Of a DNA stretch of 64,000 nucleotides, positions 34,953-44,183 are shown one piece after another. Location: contig CAZBGY010000002.1 of assembly GCA_964491605.1 (NCBI GenBank), positions 1-64,000 on the forward strand, read 5' to 3'. Source of the DNA: DRYS01 sp964491605 (lineage in GTDB: Archaea > Thermoproteota > CALKCG01 > B24 > DRYS01). The notes beneath the pieces were generated by a model. The model had not been told where the DNA came from and made no database searches. It worked only from the letters and a program-made list of their open reading frames with translations. Position numbers and translations under genes: made by a program. Each line of letters begins with the position of its first letter. The first letter of the stretch is position 1.

Positions 34953-35975
34953 ATGTGCGATAGGGTTAGAATAGGTTTTATAGGTGCTGGTCGGCATGCT
35001 ACTAGAGTGCACTATCCTTCCCTCATAAGTTTTCCTGATGTCGAGTTGAAAGCTATCTGCGATCTCGACGAAGAGAGGCTTAGATTGGCTGGGGATCGAT
35101 ATGGAATCGATTACAGGTTTAAGGATTATAGGGATATGCTGGATAGTGTATCGTTAGATGCAGTTTACGTAGTTATGGCTCCTATACCGACTGGCTTTTA
35201 TGCGGGAGCAGAACCCATGATTTCGATAGTTATCGAATGTCTTAAGCGTGGATTACATGTATTTATAGAGAAGCCACCTGGAGTTTCATCTTCTGAGACT
35301 AAGAGGATGGCTGAAGCTGCTAAGAGATATGAGTGTAAGAGTATGGTTGGATTTAATAGGAGGTTCGTACCTGTCTTTAGAAAAGCTAAAGCTATAGTCG
35401 AAGAATATGGTTTGATTACACATTGTATGGCTGTTTTCCATAAGAATGCTTTGAACGAGCCTCAGCCCTGGGGGTCTGTAAGTCATCTTGTAGCAGATGT
35501 GATACATGCAGTTGATGCATTAAGATTTATGGGAGGCGAACCTGTAAAGGTTGCTAGCTATATCTCGAGCTTCTATGTAGATTATCCGAATAGCTTTAAC
35601 GCATTGGTTATATTCGATAATGGATGTATAGGTCATCTATGTTCGAATTATTCTTCTGGAGGACGAGTGCATTACTTTGAGATGCATTCTAAAGGTGTAT
35701 ACGCTATGGTAGATCTACCGTTGGATCCTCCTGAGAAGCAGTTAGCTTATATATTTAGAGAGGGTAGAACCTATGGGGAGATGGAGGTTATAAGGAATCT
35801 AGATTTAGTTGGAGGTGTTAGAGATCTTTATGTTACCTATGGGTTCCTTCAGGAGAATAGGCATTTCATAGATTGTATTAAGATGGATTTAGAGCCTGAA
35901 ACAAATTTTGAGGATGCTGTTAAAACTATGGAGCTCGTGGAGTTTATAGCTTCTTCGACTATGAAAGGGCTATGA
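34953..35975 (+). CDS. Gfo/Idh/MocA-family NAD(P)-dependent sugar oxidoreductase
   Basis: 340 residues. The N-terminal Rossmann motif is GFIGAGRHATRVHYP and the catalytic lysine is in VFIEKPPGVS, the EKP hallmark of the family. Oxidises or epimerises a sugar or cyclitol with NAD(P). Starts 15 bp after the enolase gene with AGAGGGG ahead of the ATG, and is followed 12 bp later by a TIM-barrel isomerase, a frequent pairing in inositol- and rare-sugar operons. Confidence 0.88.
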   Translation: MCDRVRIGFIGAGRHATRVHYPSLISFPDVELKAICDLDEERLRLAGDRYGIDYRFKDYRDMLDSVSLDAVYVVMAPIPTGFYAGAEPMISIVIECLKRGLHVFIEKPPGVSSSETKRMAEAAKRYECKSMVGFNRRFVPVFRKAKAIVEEYGLITHCMAVFHKNALNEPQPWGSVSHLVADVIHAVDALRFMGGEPVKVASYISSFYVDYPNSFNALVIFDNGCIGHLCSNYSSGGRVHYFEMHSKGVYAMVDLPLDPPEKQLAYIFREGRTYGEMEVIRNLDLVGGVRDLYVTYGFLQENRHFIDCIKMDLEPETNFEDAVKTMELVEFIASSTMKGL

Positions 35976-35987
35976 GGTGGGGGTTAG

Positions 35988-36791
35988 GTGAAGGTAGTTC
36001 TATTTTCTAAGATGTTCCAGTCCATGCCGATGGATAGATTCGCGGATCTCGCCGTTAGCATGGGTTTTGATGGCGTCGATCTCACAGTTAGACCTGGAGG
36101 ATATATAGAGCCTAAGGATGTCTTAGAGAAGCTTCCGAAGGCTATAGAGGTGTTTACTAATAGGGGTCTAACTGTACCTATGATAACAACCTCTATAACA
36201 TCTTCAAATGAGGTATATGCTAGGGAAACATTCTCTAAAGCATCAGAGTTTGGGGTGAAATACGTCAAGCTAGGTTATTGGAGGTATAAAGGGTTCGGCT
36301 ACCTGAAGAAGCAGCTCGAGGAGATTCGTGAAAGTCTCAAGAGTGTTGAGAAGCTTTGCAGGGAGTATGGTGTAACGGCTGGGTTACATATACATTCGGG
36401 TATGTTTATGACAGCTGAACCGGCAATAGTATACCTTATACTCGAAGGATTCGACCCGGAGTATATAGGTGCATATATAGATCCCGGGCATATGGCTGTG
36501 GAGGGGGGAGGAGGGGGGTGGCTTATGGGTATGGATATACTAAGCGATAGGATTGTTATGGTTGCTGTGAAAGATTTTGGATGGTTTAAAACCGATCGGG
36601 GATGGTATCCACATATCGTTCCATTAGGTGAGGGGCTGGTTCCATGGAAAGATGTTTTCGCAGTACTTAAAGGTATAGGTTTCAATGGGCCGGTGTCACT
36701 TCATAGCGAATATCATGAAAGCCTCGATAGGATTATAGAGATCACTAGGAGAGATTTAGCGTATGTAAGGAGTATTCTTAGCATGATATAA
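35988..36791 (+). CDS. Xylose-isomerase-like TIM-barrel protein
   Basis: 267 residues. Active-site candidates: H134 (AGLHIHSG), D165 (YIDPGH), K195 (AVKDFGW) and a late glutamate in HSEYHES. The lysine where others have His marks a different subgroup from the 38-817 protein. GTG start with GAGGTGG seven bases upstream. In the middle of the four-gene run with the MLE-type enolase, Gfo/Idh enzyme and hydroxyacid dehydrogenase. Substrate unknown. Confidence 0.82.
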   Translation: MKVVLFSKMFQSMPMDRFADLAVSMGFDGVDLTVRPGGYIEPKDVLEKLPKAIEVFTNRGLTVPMITTSITSSNEVYARETFSKASEFGVKYVKLGYWRYKGFGYLKKQLEEIRESLKSVEKLCREYGVTAGLHIHSGMFMTAEPAIVYLILEGFDPEYIGAYIDPGHMAVEGGGGGWLMGMDILSDRIVMVAVKDFGWFKTDRGWYPHIVPLGEGLVPWKDVFAVLKGIGFNGPVSLHSEYHESLDRIIEITRRDLAYVRSILSMI

Positions 36792-36802
36792 CCATTGTAG
36801 AG

Positions 36803-37825
36803 GTGAGTGGGGTGAGTGGAAAGATTCGAGTCCTAGTAACCATCCCTAGAAGCTTATATGGTAAGATTTCTAGGGTTGAAGATGAGAGCAAGCTTCGAGG
36901 TTTCGCGGAAGTTGTGTTTAATCCGTATGATAGGAATTTGAGTGAGGATGAGCTTGCTGAGCTTATAGTCGGTGTTGATGGTTGTATAACTAGTTGGGGT
37001 TCTCCTAGGTTTACTGAGAAGGTTCTTGAGAAGGCTGATAGGCTTAAGATTATAGGTCATGCAGCTGGGAGTGTTAAGCCGTATGTTACCGATGAGGTTT
37101 TTAGGAGGGGTATAATCGTCGTGAATGCAGCTTCAGCTATAGGGGTTGGTGTTGCTGAGTTCACTTTAGCTATGATGTTGAATTGTTTGAGGGCTATACC
37201 TCAGCATATAGAGGCTATGCGTATGAGGAATTGGAGGTTTAAGGAGGAGAGGAGTGTACGGACCTATGATTTGAGGGGGAAAACCGTGGGTTTGATAGGA
37301 TTTGGGTTTGTTGCTCGTGAGCTTGTTAAGCTTCTTAAACCGTTCGATGTGAGGATACTCGTTTATGATCCGTATATAAGCGATGATGATGCGGAGAGAT
37401 ATAGCGTCGAAAGGGTTGATCTAGATAGGCTTCTATCGCTTTCGGATATAGTTAGTCTGCATGCAGCTTCGACACCTGAAACATATCATATGATAGGTGA
37501 GAGAGAGTTCAAGCTTATGAAGCCGAACGCTATACTCATCAATACCGCTAGAGGTGCTCTAGTAGATGAGAAGGCTTTGATCGAAGCTTTGAAGGCTAGG
37601 AGGATTGCATGGGCTGCACTCGATGTATTCGAGGAGGAGCCTCTACCAGGGGATAGCCCCCTTTACGATCTAGATAATGTATTCTTAACGCCTCATATAG
37701 CGGGCTTATCAGATGAGAGGAGGAGTATGCTATTCGGCATCGTAGTAGAGGATTTCAGAAGATTCTTCTCTGGTGAGAAGCCTCTAAACGTAGTAGAGTA
37801 TAGTAGACTTAGATTCCTAGCCTAA
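36803..37825 (+). CDS. D-isomer-specific 2-hydroxyacid dehydrogenase
   Basis: 340 residues. The NAD-binding motif is GLIGFGFVARELVKLL, and the catalytic Arg-Glu-His set is readable in NTARGALVDE, DVFEEEPLP and TPHIAGLS. It reduces a 2-oxoacid to the D-hydroxyacid or the reverse, using NAD(P). A better start may be the GTG at 36812, six bases after GAGGTG; the longer GTG at 36803 lies inside that ribosome site. Last gene of the four-gene run. Its TAA shares a CTAA with the TAG of the convergent NrpR-like gene. Confidence 0.87.
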   Translation: MSGVSGKIRVLVTIPRSLYGKISRVEDESKLRGFAEVVFNPYDRNLSEDELAELIVGVDGCITSWGSPRFTEKVLEKADRLKIIGHAAGSVKPYVTDEVFRRGIIVVNAASAIGVGVAEFTLAMMLNCLRAIPQHIEAMRMRNWRFKEERSVRTYDLRGKTVGLIGFGFVARELVKLLKPFDVRILVYDPYISDDDAERYSVERVDLDRLLSLSDIVSLHAASTPETYHMIGEREFKLMKPNAILINTARGALVDEKALIEALKARRIAWAALDVFEEEPLPGDSPLYDLDNVFLTPHIAGLSDERRSMLFGIVVEDFRRFFSGEKPLNVVEYSRLRFLA

Positions 37826-38823
37826 ACTATATATTCCATATCTTCTATAGGCATTATTAGATGTGGAGCGAATATATCTACAGGTACGCCTATCTCCGCT
37901 AATGCAGCTGAGGGTATGAGTCCGCCGACCATAGATAACCCGAATCTATCCATCGATATGGGTATACCGAGGATCGGCTCGTTCGGCTTACCGAACACAA
38001 CCATCCCCCTCCAACCTTTATCATGCAGTACATCTATTATCTCTTTAACTTTATCGTAAGCTTCCATAGGGATCTCTCTAAGGTTTGCAGGTATCAATCC
38101 TGATCCAGAATCTACATACCGCATTATGGATGTCATCTTCCTATACACGAAGATCTCTAGCGGGGGTATGGTTGTCCCCTCATAGGCTATAAGCTCTGTG
38201 AACCTTATAGGCTTGTAATCGATAAACTGCACTAATCCACCATACTTAAGGATTAACGGTACACCAGAATGTATGAGTATGCCATCTAAGGTGAGATTGC
38301 ATACGGTGAACGCAACCACCTTACCCTCAGGAGCGTATATACCCCCATACTCTTCACCTCCATCTAGAATCCTATAGTATGGTGCTGGTAGTAGATCCTT
38401 ATCCCTTAGGAGCTTCAAGACCTCTATTATCTTCCCTTTATAATCCTTATTCACTACCATAACGTTTGCGACTACATTCCCGCTTTCGTCATCTAGATCG
38501 TAGGTAACCCTATAAGCTAGCGATAGATACTTAGTCAATACGGAGCCAACCCTCTCGTATGCTAACGCTCTCCTAAGCTCTTCTAAACCTTTATCGGTAA
38601 TAATCCTACCCTCAACCCCCACCCCTCTAACCAACCCCCTCTCCTCCAATATCTTCAGATGATACCTTATAGCTCTATCACTTAGAAGGAATCCCCTCCT
38701 AAAGAGTTCACTCCTTATAACTATGGATCCTATAGGTTCTCGATGCTCGCTGAGTATCCTAAGTATCTCTATCTCCTTTCTATAGGCATCATCCTTAACA
38801 GGATGCATATAGGTCGCCGTCAA
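37822..38823 (-). CDS. NrpR-like (DUF128) transcriptional regulator
   Basis: 333 residues: a winged-helix domain at about 15-75 (LSDRAIRYHLKILEERGLV) followed by a single NrpR regulatory domain ending GLSMVGGLIPSAALAEIGVPV, a signature stretch of NrpR. Classical NrpR represses nitrogen genes and senses 2-oxoglutarate, usually through two such domains; this one has one. Embedded between sugar-catabolic genes and lacking nitrogen genes nearby, it may have another regulon. Divergent from the nucleoside hydrolase gene, with a 50-bp gap that may carry its operator. Confidence 0.8.
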   Translation of the reverse strand: MTATYMHPVKDDAYRKEIEILRILSEHREPIGSIVIRSELFRRGFLLSDRAIRYHLKILEERGLVRGVGVEGRIITDKGLEELRRALAYERVGSVLTKYLSLAYRVTYDLDDESGNVVANVMVVNKDYKGKIIEVLKLLRDKDLLPAPYYRILDGGEEYGGIYAPEGKVVAFTVCNLTLDGILIHSGVPLILKYGGLVQFIDYKPIRFTELIAYEGTTIPPLEIFVYRKMTSIMRYVDSGSGLIPANLREIPMEAYDKVKEIIDVLHDKGWRGMVVFGKPNEPILGIPISMDRFGLSMVGGLIPSAALAEIGVPVDIFAPHLIMPIEDMEYIV

Positions 38824-38873
38824 GATTAAATCGATAATATCTATGAGAATTAAGTCTATCGGGGGGAGGCTCT

Positions 38874-39734
38874 ATGCCTAGAAGGATCCCTATACTCATC
38901 GATACTGATATAGGCGACGATATCGATGATGCATTAGCATTGATGTTCGCATCCAAGCTTAACGAGTTAGAGCTTAAAGCCGTAACCACAGTGTATGGCG
39001 ATGTATCTTCCAGAGCTAAGCTTACATCCAAGCTTCTATCCACCATGAATTTAAAGAAGCCTGTAGCTTTAGGCTCTATGTATACGCTTCTAGGGGTTAA
39101 ACCTTCTACAGTACCATGTCAAGCTTCGGTTTTGAACGGAAACGAGGAGGAGATACGGAACATCGTGGATACGGAGGGATGGAGGCTTATAGCTTACGAA
39201 GTTGAAGCCGGGTCTACGATAGTATCCATAGGACCTATGACGAATGTAGCTTTAGCATTCCTACTATACCCGGGTAAGCTATCTAGGTGTAGGCTTATAT
39301 CTATGGGCGGCTGTCTATACCTGGATAAAGCTGAATACAACGTTAGATGCGACCCGGAAGCTACGTATAATGTGCTATCCAATATCAAGCCTATACTAGT
39401 AACTTTAGATGTAACACTTAGATGCATGATGCCTACTGATCTCACCGAGAAGATCGAATCGAGTCTTAAACCTGAGCATAGACTTCTATCTAGGATGCTA
39501 GAGGCTTGGAGGAGGAGTACAGGTAGGGTTAACCCGATACTTCACGATCCGCTTACGGTAGCTTTAGCTGCGAAACCAAATCTAGCCAGGTATAGGGAGG
39601 TTGAAGTTAAAGTCGAGCTTGAAGGAGCTAGGAGGGGGTGCACGGTAGAGTGTAGCGGTGGATCTAGGATAAAAGTACCGGTAGATGTGGATGTAGATGA
39701 GTTTATCGAGCTATTCTCTGAAACTATACTCTAA
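38874..39734 (+). CDS. Inosine/uridine-preferring nucleoside hydrolase family
   Basis: 286 residues. The Ca2+-binding signature IDTDIGDDIDDALAL is at residues 9-23, and ILHDPLTVAL carries the late Ca2+ aspartate. The enzyme would split ribosides into base and ribose for salvage. ATG start with GGAGG about eight bases upstream. Ends in a CTAA shared with the stop of the convergent GH106-like gene. Confidence 0.88.
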   Translation: MPRRIPILIDTDIGDDIDDALALMFASKLNELELKAVTTVYGDVSSRAKLTSKLLSTMNLKKPVALGSMYTLLGVKPSTVPCQASVLNGNEEEIRNIVDTEGWRLIAYEVEAGSTIVSIGPMTNVALAFLLYPGKLSRCRLISMGGCLYLDKAEYNVRCDPEATYNVLSNIKPILVTLDVTLRCMMPTDLTEKIESSLKPEHRLLSRMLEAWRRSTGRVNPILHDPLTVALAAKPNLARYREVEVKVELEGARRGCTVECSGGSRIKVPVDVDVDEFIELFSETIL

Positions 39735-42709
39735 CCGTATACCCTAAGCTTAGCACCGTATACGCCTATAGGTCTGAGCATATACTCATCCGTCCAGTTA
39801 GCTGGATCTCTAAAGCTTTCTGGACTAACCCAATCTGGGTCGCCTAGCTTATTATGTAAAGGACCTAAAGCATTCCTAAGAGTGCCTACCAACACTATCC
39901 TTACAGTATTTAAACCATTCCTGATGTAGTTCGTTACATCTACTTCATATGGTGGAAGTATAAGCTTAGCTACCTCGATATCGTTCACGTATAGTAGTGC
40001 TAGGGCGGCATCCAACCTATCAAATCCCATATGAATCCTATACCCTTCCCTATAGTCTATCTCAAACTTCTTCTCCAACTCCAATTCTCCTACGTAGAAT
40101 GGATAGCCCTTACGCGTCATATCCCCAAGTTCAACTTCGCATGGTTCTTCGACTATCTTCGAAGCACCCTTAGCGGATACCTCTACTCCGAAATCCCCGA
40201 GTATATATATGTTTTCGAGCTCTGGCTCTAAACCTACCACCCCTTCTACCTCGATGGTATTAAGGCCTTTACCTATCAGCCTAGATATATCAGCCATCGG
40301 GAAGTTTGCATCTATCCAATACCCTACAGACCAATCATCCACAGGTACACCGTTAACCTCGATCCTAAACTCCCCTCCCCTCTCGACTACAAGGTATGCT
40401 CTACGATCTAGGAAATCTATCTCGGATTGAAACTCGAACCTTAACCTGAATCTAGAGCCTAATCCAGATTGAGCTATAGCTTCCTGAACTCTACAGAGGG
40501 GTTGTAGATCGCTCCAAACCCCTCCAACCCTATACCTACAGTAATCTAGAACTAAGATGTTTAGATTCCTCCTTCTAACACTCCAAATACCATCGATAGG
40601 TATCTCCAGGATAAGCTTACACCTAGATACATCATCGCTAGATTCTTGAAAACCTGGTTTGAAAACTAATAGTGCGGATCCGATGGGATGCAATTTGAAT
40701 TTAACCCATGTCCTCCCATCCATATAATCAGCCGAATAGCCTTTTGTAGATCCTGCGAACGGATCCCACCACTCAACTGCGAATCTTCCTTTAACACCGA
40801 TTCTCAGATCATAACTTCTATCCCTGTTACTATTAGCTACGAAGAGTATGCGGTTATTCCCATCCATCCTTATATGAAGCAGTACATCACCATACGGATC
40901 ACCCTCGACGACTACTTCTCTTTCTAGGTTTTTAAGCGAATCTTCGATTAGATGCCTATCGATCCTATCTATGATTCTGGCTTTACCGACTAGCTTCTTA
41001 ATAGCTTCGCTAGGTATACCATCCATCATGTATGGGGTTGGAGCTACAGCTACTAGAAGTCCACCGGATTCTACGAACTTCTCTAAAAGCTTAACCGTCG
41101 AGCTTGACATACATGGGGACGGCGGGATTAGTACAGCTTCATACCCGATTCTACCTACATAAAATCTTCCATCCTCCACTCTACCATATTTCTCGATAAG
41201 CATCTCATCCCCTAGATCGAAATCTATATGCATAGATAGAAGGGTTCTCAGAAGCTTCTCGAATACCCTGTCGAGCTCAGCTACCCTCGATGTATTCGAT
41301 GGGCTGTAGAGCGACCAAGCTCCGCTTATGGGATGGATGACTAGTAAGTTAGCAGGTCTATAGCCTCTAGAGAGGATGTAGCTTAACCTAGCATAGTAAT
41401 CTTCTATAATCCTGTTATACTTCCACCAAGGCTGGCTCCAATGTATATTTAAGCCATAATCCCTCTTCCTCCTCCCCCTCATAGAGTATGGTACGAGATG
41501 ATGATTTAGAAGATTTACACCCATAGCGTAGAGCCAATCACCTATCCACTTCCTATCGGCGAACGAGGGATAGTTACCTAGGCAACCGTAGGTCTCGCAT
41601 AGTATCCTATCCTTGCCCAGCTGGTTAGCTACGCTAGCTACCTGCTTAGCCGTTAAGAGGCTTCTCCATACCTGCATACCTAGATGATCTATCCCAGGTA
41701 CGTGTTGATACTCGTAATGGGGCATAGCAGCACCTATGGAAACTATCTGGGATAGGAGTGTATCCTCAGCTAGATAGTGACCTGTGAATTTTAATCCATG
41801 CTTCTCGCACCATTCGTATATCTGCTTTGAGAACGATTCTACGAATAGCGATGTTATAAGCTTCCAGAAATGGTATCTAGTCTCCGTGTAGTTTCCGATA
41901 TCCAGGAATAATTCTGGAAGCCTACATAGTATATCGTAGCCATACCTCTCCCTAAATATGGTAGGTAGATTATCCGTCCACGGTAGAGCTATCGTAGGAA
42001 ACCTAGGACCCCTAGGGGGAATAACCGCAGGTGCACGAACCCTAGGAGGTCTACTAGCGGAGAGGTTAGGTTCATCGGTGAATACGCCTGGTACTACCCC
42101 TCCGAAATAGCTTGAGTAACGATCTACATACGGCTTATAAGCGATCTCGAGGAATTTCTCCACAACCTCTGGATCCAGTAAATCAACGTAGCTGAAGCCG
42201 CAGAACCATGTCTCACCTGGAGCCGCCGTATACTTGACAAATGTAAGGTATAGATAGTCTCCACCCTCTTCCCCAGGCTCCGCGCGTTCATATACCACCG
42301 GTAGACCAGATTCAACCCTACACTTGAACGTAGCTACTATATCGCCGCCTTGATAGGCTCTTTCACTAGGTATCATCAGGATGGCTTTAGCTCTATATCT
42401 TGAATCGATAGCGGGAACCATTCCACCAGCAAAACCTGAAGGCCACCAGAGTTCATCGTAGATCCAAACATACATACCTTTAGAGTAAGCTTCCTCGATA
42501 GCTGTTTTGAAGGCTTCAAACCATTCTCGACCGAGGAATGGCGTAACTAAACCTTCCCTAGCATGGAAGAAGACTCCTCCATACCCTGCGTCATGTAATA
42601 AGTCTATTTGACGCCTAACCTCGGCGGGATCTAATCGATCATTAAGAGACCAGAATGGTACTCCTCTAAACTCCGATGGAGGATCCTTGAAAAGATTCCT
42701 ATCGAGCAA
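39731..42709 (-). CDS. GH106-like glycoside hydrolase (alpha-L-rhamnosidase-like)
   Basis: 992 residues. The N-terminus has the group signature VPFWSLNDRLDPAEVRRQI, then GVFFHAREGLVTPFLGREW and YDELWWPSGFAGG, all typical of GH106-type rhamnosidases and close uncharacterised relatives. The central TIM barrel is followed by a beta-sheet region and a C-terminal sugar-binding-like jelly roll (about 800-990). No signal peptide is seen, so it likely acts inside the cell on imported oligosaccharides. It would release L-rhamnose or a related deoxysugar, feeding the enolase-type dehydratases and the HpcH/HpaI aldolase. Exact specificity unproven. Confidence 0.75.
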   Translation of the reverse strand: MLDRNLFKDPPSEFRGVPFWSLNDRLDPAEVRRQIDLLHDAGYGGVFFHAREGLVTPFLGREWFEAFKTAIEEAYSKGMYVWIYDELWWPSGFAGGMVPAIDSRYRAKAILMIPSERAYQGGDIVATFKCRVESGLPVVYERAEPGEEGGDYLYLTFVKYTAAPGETWFCGFSYVDLLDPEVVEKFLEIAYKPYVDRYSSYFGGVVPGVFTDEPNLSASRPPRVRAPAVIPPRGPRFPTIALPWTDNLPTIFRERYGYDILCRLPELFLDIGNYTETRYHFWKLITSLFVESFSKQIYEWCEKHGLKFTGHYLAEDTLLSQIVSIGAAMPHYEYQHVPGIDHLGMQVWRSLLTAKQVASVANQLGKDRILCETYGCLGNYPSFADRKWIGDWLYAMGVNLLNHHLVPYSMRGRRKRDYGLNIHWSQPWWKYNRIIEDYYARLSYILSRGYRPANLLVIHPISGAWSLYSPSNTSRVAELDRVFEKLLRTLLSMHIDFDLGDEMLIEKYGRVEDGRFYVGRIGYEAVLIPPSPCMSSSTVKLLEKFVESGGLLVAVAPTPYMMDGIPSEAIKKLVGKARIIDRIDRHLIEDSLKNLEREVVVEGDPYGDVLLHIRMDGNNRILFVANSNRDRSYDLRIGVKGRFAVEWWDPFAGSTKGYSADYMDGRTWVKFKLHPIGSALLVFKPGFQESSDDVSRCKLILEIPIDGIWSVRRRNLNILVLDYCRYRVGGVWSDLQPLCRVQEAIAQSGLGSRFRLRFEFQSEIDFLDRRAYLVVERGGEFRIEVNGVPVDDWSVGYWIDANFPMADISRLIGKGLNTIEVEGVVGLEPELENIYILGDFGVEVSAKGASKIVEEPCEVELGDMTRKGYPFYVGELELEKKFEIDYREGYRIHMGFDRLDAALALLYVNDIEVAKLILPPYEVDVTNYIRNGLNTVRIVLVGTLRNALGPLHNKLGDPDWVSPESFRDPANWTDEYMLRPIGVYGAKLRVYG

Positions 42710-42815
42710 TCTACACCCCTAACAGGGATCATGCGGTACACATATATAAAACTAAAACTATATCGCTACTCGTAGCGAGGATACTCTGTGAAGCATCTGT
42801 TTCAGGGGTTTAGGA

Positions 42816-44135
42816 CTACTCTAGCTGTGGTAGGTATTTAGATTGAGCTTCAAACATCTCTTCTGTAAGCCTTCTTATCTCGTCTATTGTGAGTAGGCTG
42901 CTTGTAAGCGGATCTACTAGTAGGGATTGGAATACCCTCTCCCTACTACGTTCGATTATAGCTTTAACAGCTAACTCCTGTACGCTTATATTCATTCTAT
43001 TTAAAGCTGCACATTGAGGGGGGAGGCTTCCGACATAGCATGGATGCACCCCTCTATCATCCACCATGCATGAAACTTCTACTATGCATCCGTAAGGTAG
43101 ATTTGTTATCAGACCTGTATTCTCGACATTCCCATATATCTTGGTAGGCGTTCCGGTTTCCATAGCATATATTATCTGTGCGCAGTATTCTCCGCTTCTA
43201 CGTAGAGGTAATTGCCCCCCTTCCTCTAGTATCTTGCTAAACTTCTCATCTCGCATCAGTCTTGCTTTCTCCTGTATCTCCAACCTCCTAGAAGAACTTA
43301 GCACTCTATACCTCTCTATAAGCTTCATATTCTTCCTAAAATATGGAAGATACTCTGATAGATGGTTGCTAGATTCGCTCACATAGTACCCTAAAGCTTT
43401 GAAGATCTCTATCCTAACCAGATCATGGTATGCTGGATGAGCCTGGTTATCGTATATCGATGGATCTGAAAGCTTTTCCCTTAATATAGAGTATGCATCG
43501 ACTCCACGCCATCTGAAATCTATAAACCAAGCCATATGATTTATACCGGCTGCTAGATAGGATATCTCATAGAGCGGAGCACCTATATAGCTAGCGAGTA
43601 GGTGAGCTGTGTTAGGTATACTATGGCATAGACCTACGATCTTCACTTTAGTCGATTCCTTGACCGTCCAGCAGAGGATCGCCATAGGGTTGGTATAGTT
43701 TAGGAGTAGAGCATCAGGACATAGATCTTCCATATCTCTGCATATCTCTAGTAGGGCGAAGCCATTCCTTAAACCATAGAATACCCCTCCAGGACCGATT
43801 GTATCTCCAACACCCTGCTCCACCCCGTATTTAGCAGGTATCTGGAGATCCAGGCGTGTAGCCTCCATACCCCCTGCTCTTATCGATGTAACGACGTAAT
43901 CCGCATCTTTAAGCGCTTCACGTCTATCCGTCGTAGCATGTATATGTATTTCAGCTTTACTCTGTTCTGCAGCCATCCTAACGAGTCTAGCTGTAAACTC
44001 CAACCTATCTTTATCTATATCCATTAGATTCAGCGTAGAACCTCTAAGCTCTGGATAAGTCATTAAGTCTATAGCTAATCTTAGACCAAATACATGGCTA
44101 CCTGCACCTATCAGCGTAACTTTAACTCCACTCAT
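42816..44135 (-). CDS. GH4 glycosidase, alpha-galactosidase type
   Basis: 439 residues from the ATG at 44135, selected because the product then starts MSGVKVTLIGAG, the NAD-binding fold of GH4, with AAGGTG about ten bases upstream. GH4 enzymes need NAD+, Mn2+ and reducing agent. The Mn2+ ligands are C170 in GLCHSIP and H200 in GINHMAW. CHS followed by an aliphatic residue is the alpha-galactosidase variant of the motif, as in MelA. Located next to the GH106-like gene on the same strand, implying joint use of a mixed glycan. Upstream gene on this strand is proC, 48 bp away. Confidence 0.87.
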   Translation of the reverse strand: MSGVKVTLIGAGSHVFGLRLAIDLMTYPELRGSTLNLMDIDKDRLEFTARLVRMAAEQSKAEIHIHATTDRREALKDADYVVTSIRAGGMEATRLDLQIPAKYGVEQGVGDTIGPGGVFYGLRNGFALLEICRDMEDLCPDALLLNYTNPMAILCWTVKESTKVKIVGLCHSIPNTAHLLASYIGAPLYEISYLAAGINHMAWFIDFRWRGVDAYSILREKLSDPSIYDNQAHPAYHDLVRIEIFKALGYYVSESSNHLSEYLPYFRKNMKLIERYRVLSSSRRLEIQEKARLMRDEKFSKILEEGGQLPLRRSGEYCAQIIYAMETGTPTKIYGNVENTGLITNLPYGCIVEVSCMVDDRGVHPCYVGSLPPQCAALNRMNISVQELAVKAIIERSRERVFQSLLVDPLTSSLLTIDEIRRLTEEMFEAQSKYLPQLE

Positions 44136-44183
44136 CTTTGATAGCACCTTGAAGATTAGTCGATGCATACATTTCAGATAAAG

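Noticed and set aside
40031..41162. Plus-strand frames inside the GH106-like gene
   Set aside because: Antisense to a long gene with clear family motifs; the peptides have no family features.
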